Shown: positions 43,640 through 55,196, counted from the first letter of the stretch. The stretch: 64,000 nt of DNA from Nelumbo lutea (GCA_022828595.1 JAKGHH010000002.1:63832383-63896382); one strand, 5' to 3'. The notes: generated by a model not told the origin, from the sequence alone. Numbers and translations are program-made.

Positions 43640-46637
43640 CCAATTTGTTGGTAGCTTCTGCGTCCTAGTGTATTGACTCTGGGGCTTCAACTCATGCATG
43701 TAACTCACTGTAGGGGTTCAAGGTTAGAAGAAGGCTGAGTGAAGGAGAAGTCACACTCTACTTGGGGACTACTGCAACTGTTGCAGCCGCAGCCATAGGA
43801 ACCGTGGAGTTAATTTTTAGAGAAGGAACAATTGTACTGAAAGACTGTCTTTATGTGCAAAATTTAAGGAGAAATTTGATTTCTGTCTCAAAACTGTGTG
43901 TAGATGGTTATTCTGTCTTCTTTAGTAATACGATTACTATTAAAAGAAACAACAGATTCATCGCATATGGGGAACTGGAGAACGGTCTCTATGTTCTACA
44001 TCCTTCTCTAGAAACTAACATAACCGAAACTACGTCGGCTGAAATCCCTAAGAAGAGAGCTCGTGATACAGTTAATCCCACGTGTCTGTGGCATTATCGA
44101 CTTGGCCACGTCGGTGTTGACCGAATCACAAGGCTGGTAAAGGATGGTCCTTTGGATTTTCTAACTGTAGAAGATCCTCCCACTTGTGAGCTTTGCCTAC
44201 AAGGCAATATGATGAAACGACCATTTAACGGTAAGCCTGAAAGATGTACAGGCACACTTGACCTAATACATATTGATGTATGTGGTCCCCTAAGTGTTAG
44301 GACACGAAATCAACACGTGTATTTCATCACATTCACAGATGATTTTTCACGATACGGTTACGTGTACCTAATGAGACACAAATCTGAATCCTTTGAAAAG
44401 TTCAAAGAGTTTAGACAAGAGGTTGAGAAACAGTTAGGGAGAGAAATTAAGACCCTTCGATCAGATCGAGGTGGCGAGTATCTCTCTAACGAATTCAGGG
44501 ACTACTTAAAGGACAATGGGATAATATCACAATTAGCTCCTCCTGCTACACCACAACTTAACGGTGTTTCGGAGAGGAGGAATAGGACCTTATTGGATAT
44601 GGTCCGGTCGCTTCTCATACACTCAGAGTTACTCACATCCTTTTGGGTATACACATTAGAGACTGTGATTTATGTGTTGAATCGAGTTCCAACCAAATCG
44701 GTTTCGAATACTCCATTTGAACTTTGGACCGGAAAGAAACCAAGTGTCAGACACTTGAAGATTTGGGGTTATCTAGCACACGTTAAAAGAACGAGTGCAG
44801 ACAAGTTGGAATCCAAGACCAGCCATTGCCTATTTGTAGGCTACCCAAAAGGCTCTGTAGGTTACCTATTCTATGACCCAAGTGAGCAGAAAGTGTTCTG
44901 CAGTCGTAACGTGCAATTCTTGGAAACCGACTATATCCTGGACACCCATCGTCAGGAAGTTGTTCTTGATGAGGAGAGCTTAGGAGTAGTGGGAGATGTC
45001 CCACAAGTTCCAGGTAGTGACCAACCTAGAAGATCCACTCGGGTATCCAGGCCACCAGTCCGTTATGGTTATGACCAGGATAGTTACCTGGTGGAAACCT
45101 TGACTAGTGAGGAGGATCTCGTGACTTACACGGAAGCTATGTTGGACATAGATTCCCAGAAGTGGGTGGAGGCCATGAGAGCAGAGATGAACTCAATGGA
45201 GACCAATGGAATCTGGACTCTAGTAGATCTGCCCTCCGGGGTAAAAGCAATAAGTTGCAAATGGATTTACAAGAGGAAGAAGGGCCCCGATGGTAAGGTT
45301 GAGACCTTCAAGGCTCGTCTGATGGCGAAAGGGTACACTCAGAAAGAGAGCATCGATTATGAGGAAACCTTTTCGCCTGTGGCCATGCTTAAATCCATTA
45401 GGATCCTGCTAGCTGTAGCAGCATACCATGATTATGAGATTTGGCAAATGGATGTCAAAACTGCATTCCTGAATGGAGATCTTACTGAAGATATCTATAT
45501 GCACCAGTCGCAAGGCTTCATTGCTGCAGGTCAGGAAAACATGGTATGTAAACTTAATAGATCCATTTATGGACTTAAGCAAGCTTCTAGAAGTTGGAAC
45601 ATCCGTTTTGACTCTGCCGTTAAATCGTTTGACTTCGAGCAGAATCCGGATGAACCCTGTGTTTACAGGAAGTACAGTGGAGATAAGGTTACCTTCTTGG
45701 TTCTGTATGTAGATGACATTCTACTCACTGGGAATGATGTAGGTATGTTAACTACGGTGAAAGCATGGCTGTCACAGCAATTCTCCATGAAAGATCTTGG
45801 AGAAGCCTCCTATATACTGGGTCTTCGACTCTATAGAGATAGATCGAAGCGGATAATAGGATTATCCCAATCTGTTTATATTGACAAAATAGTCAAGAGA
45901 TACAGCATGGAAAACTCCAAGAAAGGAAATGTTCCTTTTAGGCACGGAGTCACTCTCTCCAAGAAGATGTCTCCCAAGACTTCTGAGGAGATTGATGGCA
46001 TGAAAGACGTTCCCTATGCCTCTACCGTGAGTGTAGTAAGCAGATTTCAGGTCAACCCAGGGCAAGAGCATTGGACTGCTGTGAAAAACATACTTAAGTA
46101 CCTTCGAAGGACAAAAGAGTTTTGTCTAGTATTCGACGGTAGCTCACTACAGATCCAAGGGTATACTGATGCCGATTTTCAGTCAGACCCAGATGATATA
46201 AAGTCTACATCTGGATATGTTTTCACGATAGGATTGTGTGCTATTTTCTGGAAAAGCAGCAAACAGGGGTCCACTGCAGACTCCACGACCGAGGCCGAGT
46301 ACATTGCCGCAAGTGAGGCTGCCAAAGAAGCCGTATGGATGAAGAAGTTCATTCATGAGTTGGGAGTAGTTCTGTCCGATACATCACCCATCCCATTGTT
46401 GTGTGACAACAATGGAGCCATTGCTTAGGCTAAGGAGCCACAAGCCCACTCGAAGTCGAAGCACATCGAGAGGAAGTACCACGTACTGCGGGAGATTGTT
46501 GGTAGAGGGGACGTCCTGATTCAGAAGGTAGCGTCAGCGGAAAATGTATCAGACCCATTGACAAAGCCACTATCACAGAAAGTGTTTGAGAAACACGTGG
46601 AAAGCATGGGACTCCGGCTAGTACCTGATTGGACCTA
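43640..46637 (+). pseudogene. Copia F pol polyprotein, nearly complete
   Basis: The protease site reads CIDSGASTHACNS near 43670, just after a stop, with D-S-G intact; a second stop follows at about 43711. From 43762 the frame is open for 888 codons. Domains: WHYRLGHVG and CELCLQGN (pre-integrase, about 44088-44200), LIHIDVCGPL (Asp 1), TLRSDRGGEY (Asp 2), NGVSERRNRT (Glu); then RT with CKWIYKRKKGPDG, WQMDVKTAFLNGD and LYVDDILLTGND (about 45705); then RNase H with YTDADFQSDPDD, TTEAEYIAA and LLCDNNGAIA. A TAG at 46426 ends the frame, but the RNase H tail (HIERKYHVLREIV, PLTKPL) continues in the same frame to a TAA at 46636. All catalytic residues named here are present. Confidence 0.92.
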
Positions 46638-46640
46638 AGT

Positions 46641-46652
46641 GCAAGTGGGAGC
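46641..46652 (+). other. Polypurine tract of copia F
   Basis: gcaagtgggagc directly before the 3' LTR; the usual plus-strand primer position. Confidence 0.7.
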
Positions 46653-48194
46653 TGTTAGACAGTTTTGTATGCCCTTAGCTTCAATCAAAATTGATGTACT
46701 TTATGAGTTTATTGTAAATGAATAAAAGTGCATATTTGATTCATTTTCCCTTGGTATGTTTCTGTGTAATACCCTTAAACTGGACACTTATTGAGACTCG
46801 TGTTAGTTTAGAATGTTCACAGTCAGTGGGTCGATCTGGGGAGACCTATCCTGACAAGGCTGACACTGTGGTGCCACCAAGTCGGTTGGGGTGGCTTGTC
46901 TCAGCTACTGGGGTGAGACCCTAGGCACATACAGTGTGGGATCAATTGAATCTTTGAACTAGACTAGATTTCCAGTATTGCCCTGGACCTTGGAGATTGA
47001 TGGGCAAAACTGGAAAGTTACACCCGACCCCTAGACTCGATTATGATACTGCACTAGGTGTTGGATCGGGCTGTCTTTGATGTACCATTCAGTGAGATCC
47101 TTAGCGGGGGTCAAAACCTGGGTATGTTGGGACAATCCGAGAATTCATTTGAGTGGGTGATCATAGTGACAGGATCAGCCCCTTTGTCGGACAAAGGTAA
47201 TGATCGGGGATGCACTCTCATTGTTGGAAACCAAGACTACCGGCAGCCGATTTCAACCGTTGAGATTTGTTTTGCAAAGTATATTTTATATGAGATATAA
47301 AAGTATATATATTATGGTTTCTAAAATGTTTGCAATAAGGTTTTAATTCCCGGAATCCATACAAGTGGAGAGTGCAACACTGTTCCTTGCAGCTGAGGGA
47401 GAGGTCATCTCTTGTCGAGCAGTGTATGATCATTAAGGGCTGAGAGGTTAAGTGTAAGACCATTGAGGATAATACCTGATGGGCTAATCTTGCATCTGCC
47501 CACAGTCCCTAGATGTTACAAGGTGGCTTGGCCCAGGGACCACTTAGGGTAAGTGTTGGGCCCATAGAGCCCATTCGATGGGTTTCAGGGGGTGCACTGT
47601 CTTTAACAGTGTATTCGACCATGCCTTGTAACAAAGGGGGCAGCATCCTTGAGAGAGACCAAGAGATACATCAGATCCTCTTTAGTGCTGAAATCAAGAA
47701 GAGAGAATTCTGCACCCTGCGAATACTCTCTTACCGCCTCCCTGTTCTTGTCGCCCTGTTTCTTAGTTTGATCTCTAGTTGTGGGAGAAGTCAAGATTGG
47801 ATCTTGACATCAGTTCTTTGAGAAAGGATTGAAGAGGAAGCTATGCTCACGTACCATTCTACTGATTCTTGCGAAGGACAGAGTTCTTGGGGAAGAACAC
47901 TGTTGATTCTGCCCCATCCTGCACTGTGCCATTTTCAGTGGGAGCAGTCTTTGGATCCTTCCTTGGGCGTGAACACCTTCATTGGGAGATATTACTTCTC
48001 CGTATCAGGTATAATTCTCTCCTATTCCTTTTGGTTCAGATCTGGTTTAGTTTAAGGTTCAAGATTGATATTTGAAAATATGATTTTCTAAATAGGGAAT
48101 GTGATTCCCTGTTGGAGGGAGAGAAAATTTTTTGAAATTCGCCGCTTATTCCGCAATCTTTGGGCATCCATGGGATGGATCTCTCATCCCTTCA
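46653..48194 (+). repeat. 3' LTR of copia F with a 400-bp internal deletion
   Basis: Same ends as the 5' LTR. Between about 47625 and 47640 it lacks the stretch corresponding to about 40070-40475, which contains the whole stem-loop cluster. The breakpoints fall in G-rich sequence (aaaggggg/cagc against aaaggc...gggggcggcagc). Confidence 0.93.
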
Positions 48195-48199
48195 GATAC

Positions 48200-48316
48200 C
48201 TCCATGGCTTCATCGATATCAAAGAGCATGAACCCAGAGAAGAACCACACTACACCGACAAGCCCACAACTCGAGCTACCCCGTCGGGGTCATCACCGTC
48301 ATCTTGGGCGAGATGA
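48200..48316 (+). pseudogene. Gypsy R gag, last part
   Basis: Continues the frame interrupted at 39084: LHGFIDIKEHEPREEPHY completes the ...RCGY- tail, as in other gag copies of this type. It ends in a stop at about 48315. Only copia F and its duplicated GATAC separate the two halves. Confidence 0.75.
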
Positions 48317-49283
48317 CTCTTAAAGGGGAAAATTAGGCACAGAAGACCTACTCTAAAGAGCTAGAGCACCAGGACTAAGATGTACTGACAATGATCGTCA
48401 CTGAGCACTAACGGCAACTAAGCTGTATAAACTTAATAAATAAAGAATTTTCTTCAAAGATAAACCACCAAACTCCCACATACATTCTGGTTGAACTCCG
48501 TGCTGACCAATGGATGTAGTGCAACGGCAGCCTTGTCAACGACCCAACCGACCTATAATAGCCGAGGCTCGACAACCATCACACAAAAGACCCAACCAAC
48601 CAGACGGTCAAGACCAAAACAAGCCCTCTACGGGTGTTGCGGGAATGACATCACCACCACAATGGCAAGAGGATGGCATCAAACTTCATGCACCCTCCCA
48701 ACTCGTGGTCAAAGAAAAGGTAACTAAGGGCCACAACTAGCCCAATCAAAGAGCATAAGGCTCTCCAAGACCAGCTGCCACCAAGCTCCCCAACAACGTT
48801 GAGAGCTCGGAAGTACCTCGGCCAAAATGAGACTGAGGCCACGAAGCCAAAGACCTTGGTAAGCCCAAAACCTTAGTTAACATGAAATCAAGGCCACAAA
48901 GTCAAAGACCCTAACCATCTATCATCAAGCTTAAGACCTCGGCTAACGTGAGATCGAGACCACGGAGCCGAAAACCTTGGGAATCCCAAGACCTCAATCA
49001 GCACGAGATCGAGGCCATAATGCCGAAGACCCTAGCCACAACTTCAAGCCTAAGATCCCGACTATCCTAAGAACAAGTATAGGAGCACAGCCTATGAACC
49101 CTACCGACCAACTTAATTCCGAAGTGGAGTAAGTTAGAAACAAAAGATAGAAGCAACACAAAACTTGCTCGGAAAAAAAATTAAATTTCCATTAATCAAG
49201 AAGTTGATACAATGATTATAAAGCCTGAAGTACTAGGCTAAATACAAAGACCATCAAAAACAAAAAGGGAAAGAGATAGCACA
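48317..49283. other. Spacer of gypsy R
   Basis: No protein family recognised. Short direct repeats with gaccaaggcc/aaagtcaaagaccttgg-like phrases (48830-49050) give a loose 60-70-bp periodicity. The A-rich stretch at 49170-49190 would be a T-rich region 3' of the antisense gene. Confidence 0.5.
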
Positions 49284-51150
49284 TCAATTTTCTATTGAGG
49301 GGTCGGTGATGATAGCATCTTTGCGAGCAGGCTCTTCGCTATCGAACGGACTGAACCCTTGAATGACACCAGCTAACTTTGGGAACTGATGCATCATCCG
49401 CCGTTGACAGACAGTGAATCCCTCCTACCAAGAGTCGGTAACATAGTCATCCAGCTCATTCTGATGATCCTTTGAAGATCTATACTCGGCGACGCCCTCC
49501 TCCTTTGCCTGTGTTATATTCGCCTTGGCCTCCTCAAGCCCTTGTTCAGAACCTCACGCGCCTTTATGAGATCATGGATGCGGCCCTTCATCTTGTGGAC
49601 GGTATCATCCCTCTCCTCGATGTCGTGCTTCATCTCGGCCAACTCTACCTTCAGCTAGACGTTCTCAACCTCTTGCGATTCATAAAATCACCACAACCCG
49701 CGGAGGTGGTCGACAAGGCTAACAACCAAACAAACCGAATGTAAGGCATTGAATAGCTAGTACAAAAGAAATAAAGAGAGACAAGAACAAGTATAGTCGA
49801 ACTTACTACCATGATTTGATGGAAAGTCATGCTCTCTAGGAAGTTGTTGGTGTGGCTACTGGCTTCCTTCCTAATATCAGGGAGCATCACACCCCGAACA
49901 AACTGCTCAGCCACCCCCTCCGTCTCAAGGGTGTCCTTTGGCCAAATTGACCATCGTAGCACGTACACATGGCCGAGCTCATAGCCGAAGCATATTCCAG
50001 AGTGTCCCCCCCTGTGACAAAGATCACCTGAGTTGAGTTGTGGCCTCCTCAGAGTCAACCACCATGACTTCCTTCGTCGACCTCAGCCTCTTCTCCTGCC
50101 AATGCGTGCACTCTACCGAATGACGTTGGAGATCCGTGGCCCCAAGCTGGGCGCCCGAGGTCCTAGCCGCTTATGCCTTCCTAGCAGTTGCGGCTTGCAT
50201 ACAACAAGCTCTCTCCTCAACACTAGCCATGTTCGAATCTGCACAAATCACCACAAAGTTAGAGCCAAGTAAAGACAGGCTCATAAAAAAAAAGGAGACC
50301 ACGCAGTCCATGGACCGAACTAGGACTATTCGGCTAAAGGGCACATCAACCCAGCTAAGGTCAACAATCAGGATGATGTGTACACCTCGATGTACCTGCA
50401 CTATCCTCGTCACAATAGCTATCTTCTCCTTCAACAGCTTGGCCTGGGAAAGACCCTTATCCTTGGTCCTCGGAATGGATAAGGTAAGGAAGAATGACCG
50501 ACATCCTTGGCACTTCACAAAGAAGAAACCCTCTTTCTAGTGCTTAACGGAAGAAGGATCCTAGACGAGCACGTTGGTGTTCAGCCTGGCCAACAAGTAG
50601 TAGTACCCCTACTTGTGCTTCTTCAGGTAAAGGAAGTACCTAAACATCAACGAGGTAATCTCAATATCCTTGAGAGTGCAGTAGCAGAACAGCCCGACCA
50701 GGTACCAAAATGAGTTTGTTATCGACTAAACAGGTAGGACCTGATACTACCTTAGGACGGCCACTACCCCGGGATCTAAAGGGAACCTAAAATTATGGAC
50801 ATACACAAAAATCTCCCCGAGATGGGCCAAAGTGGCCCTCTCCCTAATACTAGGACACCTTAGTTTGTACTCCTCGGGATTGCGATACAATTCCCAGATT
50901 CGAGCTAGGTCGGCTAGAGAAAGGCTACACGGAACTGAGGCAAACTGCTCCTCAAATATCCTCTCGAGGGCTTGCCCTTCTGACTTCACATCGGCCTCAG
51001 TCGCCCCGTCGGCACTAGTCTGGGCACCAATCTCTTAGACCTCAGCGTTGCTCTTGTCATTGACCTTGGTCGTATTGGCGTTAGTCTCCAGTATCCTAAC
51101 CTTGGTAGCCTCGCGCCAAGGTATCATCACTCTCATTCCCCGAAGTATAC
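49284..51150 (-). pseudogene. Antisense gene of gypsy R (Tat-type antisense ORF), degenerate, with apparent introns
   Basis: On the minus strand, from 50989: MKSEGQALERIFEEQF, SLSLADLARIWELY, LRCPSIRERATLAH, EIFVYVHNFRFPLDPGV, then SFWYLVGLFCYC and FRYFLYLKKHK. This order (cell-wall-like short hydrophobic start, R-F-P-L-x-P, N-S-F-W) resembles the plant family annotated as putative gypsy-type transposon domain (PF04195). After a candidate intron (50395-50239), MASVEERACCMQAATARKA follows; then EQFVRGVMLPDIRKEA, a candidate intron with GTAAGT...TTGTTAG (49806-49719), and a coiled-coil exon, LAEMKHDIEERDDTVHKM and so on, ending DYVTDSW, RRMMHQFPKLAGV and a stop at 49284. A few stops and frameshifts occur. 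The function of this family is unknown. Confidence 0.65.
49719..49806 (-). other. Candidate intron in the antisense gene
   Basis: 88 bp on the minus strand, GTAAGTTCGA...GGTTGTTAG, T-rich, between the IRKEASSHTNNFLESM exon and the coiled-coil exon. The phase is not certain because of nearby frame damage. Confidence 0.5.
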
Positions 51151-51570
51151 CCAATAAAAAAGGGAAGACATGAAAGACACAATAAAAGACATTTTACTGA
51201 AGAAAAAAGAAGCTCGAAACACTTGAAATACCAAGCAAGGGACATCAACCGAACTCCAAGGCACAAACTCTTTCCAAATGACAAAGTGAAATGGCTCGCC
51301 TACTCCCTTTTATAAAGGCATCCAATAATCCAGATCAAATTAAATTAATGGTGTAGGACCACTGCCACACTTCACACACGCGTGACCTCAGGAAGATGAA
51401 ACTACGCATCTGCCAAACCGTAACAAAAATAGTATGAGCGTTGAACCACTCGGTTCGCCCACCAAGCCGACTCGACCATGGGCTGGCCGGCTCACAAATT
51501 GGAGTTCCTTAGCCAAGGACTTTAGAACTCTACCGCTGGTCTGCAGCTAAGCACCACACTCCTCGACTTC

Positions 51571-51586
51571 AGAATTGGGGGAGTGG
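51571..51586 (+). other. Polypurine tract of gypsy R
   Basis: agaattgggggagtgg directly before the 3' LTR. Confidence 0.85.
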
Positions 51587-52137
51587 TGTTCAGGTGGTTG
51601 CTAAGCTGGCCTAGGGCACCACGTAGCTAACTCCGTAGCCACCCTCTTTGGGCCACATCGGCATCGCCACTCAAAATCGCATGAAAGACGAGTGTGGATA
51701 GGAAGGAGTGTCCCACATGGACAAGGAAGTGGATTCCGCCAGGGAAGGGGGAACCCCCCGTAGACCTTAGTGGAAAGCCTCATCCCGATAGCCCCAAAAG
51801 CCCTATCCAACCCGAACACGAACGTCCAACTATAAATAGGTATGCCACGCTCAAGGTAAGGGACTTTGGGAACTCTGCACTCTTTGAATACCTATTTGCA
51901 TTATCTCCTCATTTCAGACCAGCACTATCTCAACTTGCTCATCCAGGCCACATCCCTTTCTATCCTACTAACTTGAGCGTTGGAGTGCCTATTCGGGGAA
52001 CAACTCCTCAAGCCTCTAATCCTTCTCCTGGTTGCAGATCTCGATGCGTGGCTTCATCCTTTCACCTCAGCCTCGTCTATTTGGCAAACCATCTGATCGC
52101 ATCCTCGGTCTGGAACACCTTGAATCGGACAACATCA
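51587..52137 (+). repeat. 3' LTR of gypsy R
   Basis: Direct repeat of 36973-37522, more diverged than the LTR pair of copia F. TATA box at 51831-51838. Confidence 0.9.
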
Positions 52138-54480
52138 ATCAGGACATTTCCTCCCATTGGGTCCTAGCAAAAAAATTGGTTGGACCAGAATCAGTTTACT
52201 CCATGATCCAAAATGGGTGCCTTTATTTTAGTATTTATTTGGCTGTGTTTTCAACCTAATTGGATGGTCAAACTGGTGACCCAGCAGCTGATCGGGTTCT
52301 GAGATTTTTACCGTTTTACTAATAGAACCGTCCAATTGAACCAGCAAACTGGTAACCCAACCCGTTCATGCTGAATTCTCCTACAGGCCCCCTCTCTTAA
52401 CCCTCCCTTTGGTTTGATAAAACCCTACATGGTCTTCCTCCTTTAGGGATGTAGGAATGTAGCCATCCGAAGTCCATCTAATGGATAACCTTCTAGATTT
52501 TTTCAGTTTATTTAATCGATATCACCTCTGTTTCCCATCCATAAATTCTTCTCATTGGATCTTGATTTTGGCTTCTTTTCCTTCTTCATTTTCCTCTAGG
52601 AATATTGAAATACATTGAACTCATACCAGTCCGACCCACTTGTGAGGGTTGGATCGATCATTGATGAAATCTACTATAGCCCAGAGATAGAACCCAAAAT
52701 GGACAGAAAGCAAAACCATGGGCGCCTGAGTTGCCAAAAAGCACTAAGCAAGAAAAATAAACAAACATACTTCTACCCATGAAATGCTAATGCCCACATA
52801 ATGTCTTGGTGGATACACCTTTTAATTTCCTTTTTCCTTTCTCCTTGTCCACATCCTTTTTGGGGTCTTGCAAAAGATGCATGCCTCTTTTAGAATGAGG
52901 GCTCCTATAAGGAGGTGTTGGCATGAACTTAGAGGGGATTCCAATTGCTAATCGATAAGGTTGGATTGCCTCTAAAAGCAAAAGCAATAATTCAGTTCTT
53001 ACAAATAAATATTGTTTCAGATTCAAATGGTCAAAGATTGACCTTTTTCGTATGTGATAATGATCAATTAAGTTAAGAATAACCACCAATGACCATTCAG
53101 GTGTTGGCTATACTCCAATAAGACATTTTGACAACCCAAGAGAAGTTTTCTTTGAGAAGACTTTTTGAGTGGTTGGAAAGGGAAGGGAAAGTTCACCTTC
53201 AAATTAAAATAAAATAAAATAAAAAAGCTATCTTCCCCCTAGATTACCAAAAAAGTCTACTTAGCTACTTAGATTATATATATAATAAACATTGAAGTTG
53301 CAAATTATGGTGATAATTGACAAAGATGTTTAGTAATTTAGAATGTAGGCTCCCCAAATGATGACCTCTCACTTGTTATTGGGCCATGTTGCCCGTTGCC
53401 CATGATAGTCCACGGGCCATGTCGGGCTTGGGGTTTCAGGTCAGTAGGTCAGCCCAGTACAGCCCATACTATTGTTTCGTGCCACCTGTGACCCGCAGGA
53501 TAGCACAACCTATATATATATATATCATAATTATATTAAATTATAATTAATAAAATATTTATTTTCAAAATTTTCATATAAAATTAAAATTTTAATTTTT
53601 TTTAAATTTTTAATAACTTTGGCCCGATCCACAGACCAGCCCGACCTGTTTTATACCTCTAGGTTCAATTATGTGGACTGTAAGATTAAATATTCCTAAG
53701 GGGTTGTTTGATAATAATTCTATTGGCTGAAGCGAAGTGCTTATTGGCATGTAGTGAATAAGCAATTAAATGGGGCATCTTTGGTAATTTTGTTCCAAGT
53801 TTGACTTTATTTTGTTTGTTGGTGAGAAATGAAATAGAAAGTAGAAAGATGTGGTCCCTATATTTTAGCTCAAGGAAATTGATGGCAGAAAGAAGGTTTT
53901 TTCGTTTGAAAAAGTAAAATGATGTAATCTTACATTTATATCTGCAAAGATAGAGATAGGGATAAAAATCATGGTTAGAAAACAAATGTATTCGAATTCG
54001 AACCGGGTGTAAAATTTGCATCCGATTTTGCTATATGACTATTTTGTCCTATTGAATGACTAGTAATAACCAATTCTGGTCAATTAAGTCAGCCACCCTT
54101 CTTACACGATCTCATTGTTCCAGATCTTAATCATCTTTAATAAATGCTTTGTTTCCTTGTGGAAAAAATGACCATTAAGCCTTCTGTTCTGTTGGCATGG
54201 TTGCAATTTTTTTTATATATTTATATATTTATATATTGGTGTGGTGGTTTTAGCTCCATAGGAGCAGGTATTATACCCTATACCTAAGTAGAGGGTTGAA
54301 GGGGCTAGTAACAGTGTGCACGCCCAATGGCACATAACATGGAGAGGAGTCCGGCTTCCGGCTTCTATTAGGGCAGAGTATAACCGTTCGCGCAGCATAA
54401 GGACGCGATACACATTCTTTGTCGTGTGCACATGCTTCAAACATGCTAGGTAGAATAAACGCCGTTAACTTCATTTGTTT
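52138..54480. other. Intergenic DNA without recognised genes
   Basis: Contains an AT-rich patch with (TA)n and poly-T (53510-53620) framed by GC-rich blocks rich in gggcc and gcccg (53380-53500 and 53620-53650), which could be the ends of a small non-coding DNA element. A 100-codon minus-strand frame at 53089-52787 has no recognised motif. At 54340-54360 tccggcttccggcttc is a short tandem repeat. Confidence 0.5.
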
Positions 54481-54595
54481 CATTCTCCTCTCTCGCTAGA
54501 TTCTTCTCATTCTCACTTTTTTGCCACAGCAAACTAAACCCTGTTCACGTTCACTCTCTCCCTCTTCAACGGGCGGCAACCAATAGTGAATATCG

Positions 54596-55196
54596 GTGAC
54601 CAATGACCAACAGAAAGTACCGTTAACCAAACCCCAACTATTCATGTGCACGGATTCCCGAAAAGCCACTAACTTCTCTCTCCTCCTCAATTGGGGTTCT
54701 TCTCCACGTGGTTCACCCCACCACCTTTCCACCAACAACAGAAAAACCCAATTCTCACAACCTTTTCTCAAGTCATTAAGAATACCCCCAACAAAGCCCC
54801 TCGATTCCTCTTTTAAGAAGCTTGTCCGTTCTCTCACAGCTCGCCACATTGTTGATCTGATAACCTAGAACCCTTTCTCCCTTGACCCATCTTCCTTTTT
54901 CTCCTTTAGATGGATTTCTTCTCGACAGGGTTTTCGTCATACCATTCAATCCTATTGTTTCATGGCCCATTGTTTATGCGGCCACCAGATACTCATACAC
55001 GCCCAATCACTGCTTCAGTTTGTTGTTTCTTGTAAGGAGGACTCAACATCATCCATTTTCGCATCAGTTCTTGAAACCAGAGGTAACATGAACCTAATTT
55101 GGTATTTAATGATCAGATGATGAATGCGTGTATGGATTTTAGATTTATATCAGATGCAATTCAATGTTTTAGGTTGGTTAGGAAGCATCGATTTGT
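54596..55196 (+). pseudogene. N-terminal part of a mitochondrial-type PPR protein gene
   Basis: The ATG at 54596 opens a Ser/Arg-rich presequence that looks like an organelle-targeting peptide (no acidic run in SRKATNFSLLLNWGSSPRG). Then FKKLVRSLTARHIVDLIT, a stop (54866) and, in the same frame, NPFSLDPSSFFSFRWISS, GFRHTIQSYCFMAH and HAQSLLQFVVS. After a frameshift near 55090 comes FNDQMMNACMDFRFISDAIQCF and LVRKHRF. The helix-turn-helix spacing and F-D-x-L-x-N-A-Y-like motif are those of plant PPR proteins, which bind organelle RNA. The rest of the gene is missing: an LTR of the copia A family starts where the coding sequence ends. Confidence 0.75.

Larger units (their letters stand above)
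39085..48194 (+). mobile_element. Copia element F, complete, with perfect target duplication
   Basis: LTRs TGTTAGACAG...CCCTTCA at 39085-41033 (1949 bp) and 46653-48194 (1542 bp). The target duplication GATAC is perfect (39080-39084, 48195-48199). A primer site lies at 41035 and a purine-rich tract (gcaagtgggagc) at 46641-46652. Gag and pol frames are long, and the LTRs differ by few substitutions, so it is one of the younger insertions. The long LTRs and the long leader before gag fit the Tork/Angela-like copias; that lineage call is an inference. It inserted into gag of gypsy R. Confidence 0.95.
36973..52137 (+). mobile_element. Ty3/gypsy element R without pol, split by copia F
   Basis: LTRs of 550 and 551 bp (36973-37522 and 51587-52137), both TGTTC...CATCA. 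Flanks gtcag and atcag agree in 4 of 5 bases. A gypsy-type primer site follows the first LTR and a purine tract precedes the second. Removing copia F leaves about 6 kb: gag, a spacer, then a gene on the opposite strand. There is no protease, RT, RNase H or integrase, so the element would need enzymes in trans. The overall layout recalls the Tat group, in which an extra antisense reading frame lies before the 3' LTR. Confidence 0.85.

Noticed and set aside
43762..46428. 888-codon frame as a functional host gene
   Set aside because: It is the pol of copia F, flanked by its LTRs, primer site and purine tract, and it starts only because of a stop upstream in the protease.
49472..49744. 90-codon plus-strand frame as a host gene or gag piece
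   Set aside because: It is antisense to the coiled-coil exon, whose minus-strand reading has far more protein-like composition.
49651..50058. 135-codon minus-strand frame with a hydrophobic stretch that looks like membrane segments
   Set aside because: The hydrophobic part (about 49806-49719) has GT...AG borders and is T-rich, so it is better read as an intron of the antisense gene. The C-terminal part is the wrong frame of the coiled-coil exon.
52787..53089. 100-codon minus-strand frame as a gene
   Set aside because: Basic C-terminus but no motif, no neighbouring exon, and AT-rich surroundings. Left as unassigned.
53380..53650. GC-rich borders around an AT-rich core as a complete DNA transposon
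   Set aside because: The flanking gggcc/gcccg blocks are suggestive, but I could not pair them as inverted repeats or find a target duplication.
54496..54849. 117-codon minus-strand frame
   Set aside because: Exact shadow of the PPR presequence on the other strand.
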